From CAZCDM01 sp964497475 (GTDB taxonomy: Bacteria; Planctomycetota; Phycisphaerae; SM23-33): a DNA stretch of 61,485 nucleotides. Of this stretch, positions 35,701-47,700 are shown piece by piece. The stretch covers positions 1 to 61,485 of the forward strand of contig CAZCDM010000001.1 of NCBI GenBank assembly GCA_964497475.1, given 5' to 3'. A program made the translations under genes and the position numbers. The notes below the pieces were generated by a model. It was not told the origin of the DNA, searched no databases, and worked only from the letters and a program-made list of their open reading frames with translations. Numbering within the stretch: position 1 is the stretch's first letter; every line of letters begins with the position of its first letter.

Positions 35701-38700
35701 GGCTGGGGTGGATCTGGGCAATGGCGAGCGGCCTCGATTGATGCTCAGCGGAAGCCTCTTCGATGCGGGCGGCCCGACCTTCAGCCACGAGCATCTCGAC
35801 TCGCTGTTGAGCTTCTCGGACTTCGGCCCGATGGACCTGATCGTGATGTTCCAGGATACCCTCACCTGGCTGGAAGACTTCCGGGACAGCGACCTGTTCC
35901 AGACGGAAATTCCCTTCGTGAATCTCTCGCTGAGCGACGTGCTGGACTTTGCCAGTGCCTTTGATGAGAACATCCTCAGCAGGATCGATTTCCAGAAACC
36001 CTACGTCGAGCTGGCCAGTGGCACCGATGGCGTGCTGACGCTCGACAGCGACTTGTTTACCTCGACGGCAGTGACGTTCGATAGCGATTGGGTGGGCGAA
36101 CAGATTACCCTGGATGGCATTGACACGTTCACCATTGAAGAGGTCATCGATGACAACACCGTTCGCCTGGACGGTGTGGCCAACGGCGATCTGGCCGACG
36201 TGGTCTTCGCTGTCCACGAGCCGCAGGGCGACATTGAGACGATGCAGGAATTCGTTACCGCGGTGAATAACTCGGGCATCCTCGGTGGCCTGTCGCTTGG
36301 ATACGACCCGGCTGAACAGGTCTTCACGATTCCACTGTCGTTTGACATGAGCCTCCCGGCCGATCAGTTCAATGACCTGCCCATCGATCTGGGCTTCGAT
36401 CTGGGCGGTGATCTGGCCGGTGTGGATATCAACGCCGATGCCGACCTGACCGCCGATGTCCACGGTGCGTTTGACCTGGTGGTCGATTTCGATCCCAACT
36501 CGCTTCCGGCGATGATGATCGACAATGCCACAATCACCGCCAACGCGGCGTTTGACGTCTCAGGCCTGACGGCCGAGGCCATGCTGGGCTTCCTGCGGCT
36601 GACAGCCGGCGGACCTGACAGCGGCGTGCACTTCGCCGCTACCGCCACGGCCATGCTGGACCGCGACGGCGATGCCACCACCACCGACGACCGGCTGTTC
36701 GGATTTGACGACCTGATCAACGGGGAATTGGTCGATTCGTTCGACTTCGAGTTCACCGGCGATGCCTGGGCCCGCTTGCGGAGTCTCTCGGCTGGTACCG
36801 GCACGTGGGACGTGCCCATCGCCGAAGACGCGGAAATATCTGTCACCCTGCCGGACCTGACCGACTGGTCGACCGTCGAGGTTGTCACGCCGGACCTCTC
36901 GGGGTTGCTTGATTTCAGCGGCATTGACTTCCAGACCATCATCGACGCTCTGCAGATGGGGGTGGACATCGTCCAGCAGTCGCTGGCCGACCAACCCTTC
37001 TACAATGCGACCATTCCCGTCATCAACACGTCGCTGGCCGACACATTTGCTTTCATTGACGGCTTCATTGATCAGATCGACGAGGCGGCCTCGAACCCCG
37101 CCGGTGCGATCCAGGATGTCGAGGAAGCCATTGAGCGGGCTCTGGGCATTGACGACGCCGAAATCGACGGGTCCGGCCAGGCGATCGCAGCGCATGAGCA
37201 GGCATTCGCCCTGACGCTCGATACCGTCAATGAGGTTCTCAACGTTCACATCAACTGGGGCGCGGTCTACGCCGATGCGTTCGGCTTTAACCTCGATATG
37301 ATGGGCCTGTCGGGCGGCTTCGAACAGATTGCCAATTTTATGGACGTCAGTGCCGAGTTGGCGCTGGAAGCCTTTGCCGATCTGGTCATCGATGCGGGGA
37401 TCGACTACAGCACGCTCGGCCAGGGCGGGGGCCTGCCGGAAATCTTCCTCTATGATTACAACGACACCTTCGACCCGGCCGATGCGAGCTCGATCGAGGG
37501 AACCCACGTCGAAATCGGCGCACGGGTTTACGGCGACGACCTCAATCTCGCCTTGGACTTTGGCCCGCTGCAGGTCGGCGTGCTCAACGGCTGGGTCACG
37601 CTTGACGGCGATGGCGATGCCACCACGGACGACTTTGCTACGGTGCTGGTCTACCTCGATCAGGAGGACGAATCCGAGATCGCCGACGATGGCCGATACC
37701 ACTTTGGCCAGGAGTCGCTGCTCGATAAGAACCTCCAGTATGATATTACCGGCGGGTTCGATGTGACGCTTCCGCTGGATATGACCGTGCTTGGCCTGGA
37801 CCTGCCGGTCGGTGAGGATCTCTACATCCGCGCCCTGGCCGAAGACGGTCAGCCCAGCCCGCTGAAGCAGATGTTCACGTCGCTGATCGATCCGGATACC
37901 AGCTTGGGCGACATTCTCGAACCGGGCACGGGCATTCTCGATACCAATGCCCAGACCGTCCTGACTGAAATTCTGAACAAGTTTGATCTTAACGGCGGGA
38001 TGTTCTCGCTGCTGGGCCTGCTGAACGATCCGTCCTTCCTGCTGGATGGGGTGGACCTGGCCCTGGGCAGCCTGGAAGACGTGCTGAGCTCGAACCTGGC
38101 TGTCGACCTGCCACTGATCGGCGATAAATTGGCCAACGCGGCCGACTTCCTCCAAGAGATGCGGACGGGCATGCTTGCCGACCTGCGCGAGAAGCTCAGC
38201 GGCAACGGAAAGGCTATCGAGTACATCCAGGAAACCCTCTGGGACGTATTCGGCCCGACCGGTATGGATATCGTGCTGGACACCAACGCCGATGGCAGCA
38301 TCACGCTGGCCGATGTGATGGTCGGCTGGTACGACGCGAACGGAGTGTGGCTGGAAAGCTGGGAAGTTGGCGATGCGATTCCCGAAAACGCCGACGCCGT
38401 TCAGTTCGACGTGGCCCTGGGCGGGACCGCCTTTGCCACCGGTATCGACATCCCGCTGGATATCGACCTGCCGGGCTTTAGCCTGAACGTCGATGGTGGC
38501 TTTGCCCTGGAGATGGGCTGGAGCTTCGACTTTGGCATGGGCATCAGTCTGCTGGACGGGTTCTACCTGGCGACCAATGAAAGCGGCGAGAACCCCGAGC
38601 TGGAAGTCGGCATTAACGCCTTCCTTGATGGCGAGCCGATGGATCCTGACGTCACCACACGCTTCGACGCGGAAGGCAAGCTGCTGTTCTTCAAGGCCAC

Positions 38701-41700
38701 CGTGGAAGATACCGATCGCGATCCGGATACGCCGGGCTTCCAGCCGGGCGGGCTCTTCGGCGGTCTGACGGTCGATATTATCGGCAATGAACGTGACCGT
38801 CTGACACTTGACCGGATGCTGACGAACTTCAAGGATTCCTTCGACGTTTCGATGGGGGTCGAGGCCGACCTGTTGCTGGATATGACGTTGGCGATCGACG
38901 GCGCCGGCGGCCTGCCGACGCTCAAGGCCGACTTCGTCTTTGACTGGGCCTGGAATCTCGGCGAGGAAATGGAACTGCCCGATATCGGCCTGCAGAATGT
39001 TCGCATCGATGTGGGCGGCTTCGTACGCGACTTCCTCAAGCCGATTGTCGAGAAGATCAGTGACGTCCTCGAGCCCTTCATCCCGCTGGTCGACGTGCTG
39101 ACCCAGGATCTGCCCGGCCTGGATCAGATTCTCGACGATCCGAACCTCATGGGCCTGATCAACCTGATCCTCGAGCTCAAGGGGCGCAAGGCCATCGACT
39201 GGTCGTTCGTCTACGCCGTCGACGGGTTCATTGACTTCGTCCAGACCGTTAACAACATGACCACGGCCAGCGGTGAAATCCTGCTGGGCGACCTGATGGG
39301 CCTGGCCTCGGGGAACATCCAAGCCCGTGAGAAAGCCACCCTCGATGACTTCCCGACCGAGGTCACGATGGAAGGCACGAACAGCAGCTTCAATGCCGCC
39401 AGCATGCCGTTTGTCTACTCCGGCAAGAACGCCGATGGCAAGCCGAAGATCCTCTTCGGCCCCGACGAGGGCGACACCCCGGCCATGCTGCGGTTTGATT
39501 ACATCTTCGACCTGCAGAACTGGATGCAACTGCTTTCGGGCGGCGATGCGACGTTGTTCACCTTCGACGTTCCGAAACTGGAAGTCTCCTTCGACTTCTA
39601 TCAGACGCTGGTGACCTTCCCGCTCGGACCGGTTCTGCTCGATATCAGTGCATTCGGCAAGTTCAAGGCCATGGCCGACCTGGCCTTTGGATACGATACC
39701 TACGGCATTCGCCAGGCTATCCGGAGCCGCAACCCGTGGGACGCATTCGACGGGTTCTTCGTGGCGGATTACTCCCTGGCCACCTGGACGGAAAAGCCCG
39801 AGCTGACCTTCAGTGCTGAAATCGGGCTGGCCGCAGCAATCAACGTGATTCTCGTCGAGGCCGGCCTGGAAGGCAGCCTGATCTTCGAGACCGATATCGA
39901 CCTGCAGGACATTGCGGTTCCCACCCTGTACACCCTCATTGATGCCACGGGTGAGAAATCATCCAATTACGACGAACTGATCGACAAGGTGGATGATACC
40001 TTTGAGATCGGCGGGGTAACCTACGGGCAGGACTGGGAATCGGATGGCAAGATCCGTGCCAGCGAAATTGTCACGATGTGGAATTACGAAAACGGTGGGT
40101 TCAAGAACCTCGTGAACCTGACAGCTGAGCTGCGGTTGAAGATTGCTGCGTTTGTCGATGTGGGAATCAAGATTCCGTTTGTCGGTAAGGTCATGAAGCG
40201 GATCATCGACATTACGCTGGTCGATTCGACTCTGCTGGAGCTGGAATATAACGCGCCCAACGTCCAGCCTGTTCTGGGCGAACTCAGCGGTGGAACCCTG
40301 ACGCTGAACACCGGTGAACGTGCCAGCCAACGGTTGTATCTGGATACCGAAGATGGTGGCGAAAATGTCCGCCTGATCGGCGACAGCAACGACCTGTATG
40401 TGGTCTTTGGCGACTGGGTGCAGAAGTTTGAAGGTGTGACCGAGGTCATTGCCGATGGCGGCGAGGGCGACGATGTCTTTGACGCTTCCGAGGCCACCGG
40501 CATTACGGTGACCTTCGACGGCGGGGCAGGCAAAGACCGCCTGATCACCGGTGAGGCTGGCGGAACCTTGTATGGCGGCCTCGGCAAGGACACGCTCGAT
40601 GGCAGCCTGGCCACGGCGGCAGTGATCCTCGTTGGCGGCGAGGGGGACGATTACCTCATCGGTGGTGTCGGCGATGACAAACTGACCGGCGGGCTGGGTG
40701 ATGATAAACTCATCGCCGGAGCCGGCAATGACGAACTCGACGGCGGCGAAGGAGTTGACACGCTGCAGGGCGGTGCCGGCGACGATACCTATCTCTTCGA
40801 GGAACTTTATGGCATTGACCGCTTCCGCGATACCGAGGGGATCGTCACGCTGGACTTCTCGGCCGTTCACGCACCACTGACCGTTACGGTCAATCGCAGC
40901 GGGATTACGGCCCGGCTGGATGACGGCAGCGAACTCTCGGCCCGTCGTGCCGATATCGATCATGTCAAACTCGGCCTGGGGGATGACCTCGTCGTCATCA
41001 ACGACTTCCCCGAAGGCGAGCTGACCCTGACCGATGCCGGCGGCAGCGACGTATACGAAGTGCACCTCGGCCGGGCCACCTCGCCCAAGGCCGAGGGTAT
41101 CATTGACATCATTGATGAGACCGGCACCGATGACGAAGTCGTCATCGAACAGAAATACGACCGGATGCCCGTCGAGCTGCGCACCTATGAGGTCAAGAAC
41201 GGTCGTGAGGTGCTGACCTTCTCGCAGGAGGTCGAGTACGAAACCCTCATCGGCCAGGCAGCCCAGTTTGACGGCGAGATGATTGAGGGCTATGGCGAGG
41301 GCGTATCCTGGACGAACACGGAAGAAGGCTCGGAAGGCATTTCCGACTTGGGCGATGTGCATTTCCGTGCGATCGGCAAGACTCTCAAGGCCGACAGTGA
41401 ACTGCGGGCGACGGATATCACCATCGAGGTCGCTGAGTTGGTCGATGTCAATGCCAGCCTCGTCGCGACTGATTTCCTGGACATCACCGCCCAGGACCTC
41501 GACGTCGACGCCACCATGCTCGATGCCCCCACGCAAAGCTGGACCCTCACCAACGGAATCGAAATCGATGCGCTGGTTCAGTCCTCTGCCCGCGTCTCCG
41601 CAAGCGGTGCCTACCTGACGTTCAGCGGTACGATGGACTCAGTTGACGTCGACTGGGACATCGTCGGTGCGATCAATCTGACCGGCTCGTTTACTTCGAC

Positions 41701-44700
41701 CGGCCAGTGGGACATCGACTCGGACAGTCTGCTGGTAACCAATACCGTCAGCGGAAATAACATGACCTGGACCGTCACCAACGGCGTGACGATGACGGGC
41801 GATTTTACCTCGACCGGCCAGTGGGATATCAACTCCACTACCGCCACCCTCACCGGCACGTTGACTGGACATGACCTCACCTGGGACGTCAGCGAGAGCA
41901 TTGATCTGGATGCACCGGTGCATGTGGACGGACGGTTCAACGCCTACACGGGCACGATGCACACCCACCAGCGGCTGGATATCCACCATGCCGAGTTCGT
42001 CGTCGATGCCGGCGACCTGACCGTGGATGCGGAGTTCAACGCCATCAGCGATGGGATCATCGACGTGCTGGTTACCGGTACCGAGGCCGACCTGAACCTC
42101 GCCGCCGACGTACGTGTCTCCAGCGGAGACAACGCCGACGCATTGGGCAGCGGCTCGGCCCACCTGGTCGTCGCCGATGGCGATATCCTCTTCGATGCCG
42201 ATGCGACGCAGTTCCTTGGCAGTGGCAGCCACTTCGCGCTCAGCGCGGTCGGTTTTGGAGATGTCATCACCTCGACCGTCAAGGAGATGACGCTCTCGAC
42301 GACCGGCACGTCGCACAACAACGGCGACATCTACGTTATCGAGACGGACGATCTGACGATTATCGGCGAGGACCTCACCTCCGGCGATGCCACCGGCGTG
42401 ACCGGCATCTGGAGTGCCTATGGCATGATCGACATCGATCTGTTGGCTGAGGACGCCCTCTTCACACTGGCCTCGGGCAGCATCGTGGCCGCCTACGAGG
42501 ACAAGGACATCGACCTGATGGCGGATGACATCGACTTCAAGGCCGGTGTCGATACCGTCCGGGCCAGCGGCGATCTGATCGTCCATACCACCCACGAGCC
42601 GCGGCAGTGGACCTTCGGTACCGCAGCGGAGGACAACCTGGGCAATAACGAGGATGAGGGTGATTACAACCAGGGCCTCATCGACCACACCCACTCGATG
42701 GACCTCTCGTCGCGCGATCTGGCGGCCCTGGCCGACGGATTCGCCCACATTTACTTCGGCCGGGATGGCGTCGATAACGACATGACCATCGGACATGCGA
42801 CCTTCCATGATCCGGTCACGATCTGGGCCGGTGATATGACTGTCCGCGGGTTGTTGGCGCTGACATTCGACATTGAGGACGAAGAAAATACCAAGCTGAA
42901 CCTGGCCCTGTCGAACCTCTTCGTTACGCACGATCATATTCACCCGACCAGCACGATTCAGGGCAGCGGCATCGCCGCCGAGGAGATCGTGATCCTCGCC
43001 GATCAGGATGTCAGTATCGAGGGCGTCGTTCGGGCGGAGACGACACTGGACATTGACGCCGGCAGGGAGATCACGACCGACCAGGCCGAAGTCCGCGCCG
43101 GCGAGAGCCTCGATCTCTATGCCACCGGCAGCCTGTCGTTCACCGACAGCGTCCTGCGAGGCCTGACCGACAGCAAGGGCGTCACTGCGGGGTCGTTCAC
43201 CGCCGCGGGTCTGGCCGGTGAGGGGTCCGGATCGATCTTCATCGATACCGTGACCATCAACGCCAAGGATCTCTTCCAGCTGTCCGCCGCGACGACCTTC
43301 ACCGCCAATGCCGGCCAGTTCTATGCCACCGGCACCCACGGCGTGGTTGATATCGACGCGGTGGATTCCATCACCACCACCGCCACGATCATGCAGGCAC
43401 CGGATCGTGTTGATATCCAGTCCAGCCAGGGCGATATCACCTTGAATACGACCGGCCTGACCGGCTTGGGCAGTGAGAGCACCGAGGAGATCATCCTCAA
43501 GACGCTCGGCGAGGCTGGCGGCACGGCCGGTGGCGACATCACCATTGTTCAGGGAACGCAGTTTGCCCGCCAGCTCTATCAGGTCGATGCAGCCGATGAA
43601 TTCATCACCGACAGCCTCTACATCACGCTCGACGGGGACATGGGCACGATCGACATCAAGACCGGGGCCGACCTGTCGATTACGGGCAACGCCTACCTCG
43701 AAGCCAATGAGCTGATCTGGCTGCGGTCGATGAACGGTGACGTGACGGTGGAGGGCGTCCTGCGGGGCCCGTTTGACTCCACCGTCAACCGGGTCGTGAT
43801 CAACGCCAGCCAGGACGTTCACATGAATGCCGAGATTTACTCCTGGGATCTGGTGCAGATCATCGCCGGGCAGGGCTTCTACTCGACGAATATGCATCTC
43901 CAGGCCCTCAGCGAGATCGGCACGGTTGAAGTCCGCACCGGGCTGGATCTGGATTACGACGGCATCCTCGAGGCGACCCAAAACGTCAGCCTCATCACGC
44001 AGGGCTCGCTGACACTCGGCGACCGAACGATCATCAAGGGCCTTGAGCCCAGCAAGACTCAGAGCGTCCTGCTGCAAGCCAATGACGATATCTCCATCGA
44101 GGGTATGGTCGCCGCGACCGACTGGATCAAGGTCTACGCCGGTCAGGACGGCACGGGTAGTGTCTCGGCCTCGACGTTGGGCGGACTGGAAGTCACCAGC
44201 CTCGATGATGGGCATATCGATGTCGATGCCGGCCTGCAGGAGGGCGACATCACGCTGAATACCGATCAGTGGCTCAAGGGGCTGGCGATCGATCTCCACG
44301 CCCTGGCCGGGCAGGTCGAGGTGATGGGCAACTCCCGTATCGAGACTGACCTGCTTACCGCCCGCGGACGCGATGGCGTGGCTCTGAAAACCGACGCCGA
44401 TGAAATCGACGCGAAGGTTCTCGCAGCCGGCAACGTATATATCGACGAACTACACGGCACGCTGGTCAGCACAGGCACGACGGCTGACGGCTTGATTACC
44501 ATCACTGCCGTGGGCGACCTCCGCATTGCCAATGTCCACTCTCTCAGCGACGACGAGGATAATGACATCCGCCTGACCTCCACGGAAGGCCAGATCTACG
44601 TCGGCCAGCTCAACGCCGGTTCTCTCGGCGACGTGTTCCTCACAGCCAATATCGGTTCGGTCTGGGATGACCAGGGCCTGATTACGGCCGAAGAACTCAC

Positions 44701-47700
44701 GGTCAACGTTCAGGAAAACATCAAAGTCAACACCACGGTCGACACGCTCTACGCGACCAGCACCGGTATCGGTGACCTGACTATTGTTGAAACCGACAGC
44801 CTGCTGGTCGATACGGCTGATATCAACAGCGGGGCCATCAGCATCACGACCAACGGCGATCTGCTGGGCGGTACGCTGACGTCGATCGACAATCTCGTCG
44901 AGCTGCGGCAGCTGGGCACGGGCCGAATCGAGGTCTCCCAAGTCGATGCCGGTGAAATGGGCATCGTCAAGTTCTACACCGAAGATTCCGCCACGGCCGA
45001 CGTCAAGGCCAACGACCTCATCATCGACGCCAGCGGCGCAGTGACCCTGACGACTGACGTGACCAATTTGCAGGTCCTCGGCAGCGGTGCCATCTCGATT
45101 GACGAAGTCGACGATATCAATCTCATCGACGTAGACATGGCCGGCGGCAGCATTGATGTCACCGCCGGCGATATCATCCGCGCCTACGATACCGTGGCCA
45201 TCGGCTCGACGATCAATCTGACCACGACGGGCGGTGGCGATATCCGCACCGGCCAGGTCAACACCGGCGAGACCGGTGTGGTGACGCTGAGTTCTACAGG
45301 CGGCATTAATCCGTTGATCGGTGACGACGGGTACATAACGGCCGATCATGTCTATGCCACCTCTGTCGATGACATGATTCTCAATCTGGACGCGACGAAG
45401 CTGACCGCTTCGACCACCGAACAGGGCCACATCACCGTCTACGCTGTCGATGCCATCGAGCTCTTCGACGTCTCTGCCGCCGATGGCGAGATTCGTGCCG
45501 AAGCACACGGCGATCTGGTGGCTACGAATGTCCGCTCCCTGACCGACAGTGACGAGAACCGTATCGTCCTGGTGACCCACGACAATGCGGACGTGCTGGT
45601 CGATTATATCGATGCCGGCATGACCGCAGGTGGGCTGACGATCACTTCGGCCGGCGATATTCGCGAGGTCAACGCCACCGACGCTGCCGCCGATATCCTC
45701 GCGCATACCGCGTTGCTCTCGGCCGATGGAACCATCGGCTCGACGAGTGATTCGACCCAGGATATCGATGCCGACGTCGATGTGTTGACGGCGGAGACCA
45801 CCGGCAGCGGCGCCCTGCGCCTCCACGCCGTTGACGACATCAACCTGATGAGCGTCACCAGTGCGGCCGGGCCCATCGATATCACCGTTGATGGGGATCT
45901 GCGGGCCACGGCCGTTACCAGCCTGAGTGACACTCCCGAGGCGGAGATTGCCCTCAGCACGACGGGCGATGGCGTCATTGAGGCGGGCCTGATTACCGCG
46001 GGCGCCACCAGCGGCGTGATCCGACTCGACTCGGCCACCACGATTAATGACTTCGACGGAAAGATCATCGGCCACGCCCTGCACGCCACTGCAGTCGATG
46101 GCATGCTGCTGGATACCACGGTCGACGATCTGTACGCCTCGACGAGTTCGGCCGGCCGCATCGACGTCGTCGAAACCGACGCGATCAACCTGCGGAATGT
46201 CACCACCGCCGACGGTCTCATCGACATCCAGGCCTCTGGAGAGATCACCGCAACCTATCTCGCCAGCCTGACCGACGCCGACGACAATGACATTAACCTG
46301 ACCGTTACCAGCGATGGAGATGGCCTGGTGGTGGGCGAAATCTACGCCGGCCAGCTCGGCGATGTCAGCCTGCTTTCCACCGCCGACATCACGCAGTTGA
46401 CCGCCGGCGTGCTGCAGGCCGACTACCTGCTGGCCGATGCGGCCGGGCTGCTCGACCTGCGTACCCAGGTCCACACGATCCGTGCCATGAGTCTCGGGCT
46501 GCTGCGGATTGACGAACTCGATGACCTGATCGTCGAACTCGCCCAGAGCGACAACGCGGCCATCCACATCACCGCTGGCGGAGACATCACCGCCACGGCC
46601 ATCCGCTCCCTCACCGATGCCGAGGACAACGACATAACCATCACGGCCACGGACGGTGGCTCGATCCTGATCGATCTGATCTCCGCCAAGTCCACCGGCG
46701 ATGTCACCCTCACCGCCGACGGTACGATTGAAACCGCATTGGGCGGCAAGGTCGTTGCCGAAGAGCTCATCGCCACCGCAGGGGCTGCGATCGACCTGGC
46801 CACGCAGATCGACATCCTCACCGCACAGGCGACGGCTGGTGACATCACCATCCATGACACGGCTTCATTGGAGTTGCTCGATGTGGTCACCACCGACGGT
46901 GCGATCACCATCCTTGCCAGCGGCTCGATCACGGCTACGCAGGTGGCCTCGCTGTCCGGCGATGAGCAGGATGACATTACCATCGAGACGACCAATCTCG
47001 ACGCACTCCAGCCGGACGATGCGGCGATTTCGATCAATTCGATTTTCGCTGAAGGGCAGGCCGATGTCATCCTCACCAGCGCCGGGCTGATCCTGGCTCT
47101 GGGGGGGACGCTGACGGCCGACAAGCTCAGCGCTACGGCCCAGGGTGCGATGACCCTCAACACCAGCGTCAGTACCCTCCATGCCGTCACGAGTGAGCCC
47201 GGTGCGATCCAAGTGACCGAAGCCGACGCGATTACCATCGAGGCCATCAGCTCCTGGCAGGGGCCGATTGCCCTTACCGCAGGCGGAACGATTACCGCCA
47301 CGCAAATCGTTTCGCAGGTCGACTCGGAAACCAATGACATCACGCTGACGACGACCGATGGCGGGGCGATCAACGCGGCCCTGATCGACGCGGGTGCTGG
47401 GGGCGATGTGGTCCTGCACTCGGCGGGTGGTATCGTGGCCACGGTACGCAGCGAGGAACTTGATATCATCGCCGCTGGGGATGTCGACCTGACGACCACC
47501 ATCAACACGCTGACGACGGCGACGACGGCTCCGGCGGACATCACCGTCCATGAGACCAACGAAATCACCCTGGACGGGGTGACCGCCCAGGCAGGTGTGA
47601 TTGACATCACGGCCAGCGACACCATCATTGCCGAAAGCGTCCGTGTCGGGACCGACTCGATCGAGAATATCATTCGACTGACGGCCCAGGGCTCGGGTGC

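Larger units (their letters stand above)
32545..37807 (+). repeat. Giant protein: super-repeat 3 (A8-A9-C7-B6 with two insertions)
   Basis: A8 begins near 32545 and A9 near 35045. Removing the Leu/Asp-rich block (33285-34860) restores an A-to-A spacing close to 0.9 kb, as in the other two super-repeats. C7 (about 35775-36900) has an extra beta-type segment at 35995-36235. B6 (about 36905-37720) carries PFYNATIPVINTSLADTF and LDGDGDATTDD. The unit leads directly into block T2, as B2 leads into T1. Confidence 0.7.

Noticed and set aside
24108..37807. Recent tandem duplication or assembly artefact in the super-repeats
   Set aside because: Copies differ throughout at both DNA and protein level and carry different insertions, which an artefact would not produce.
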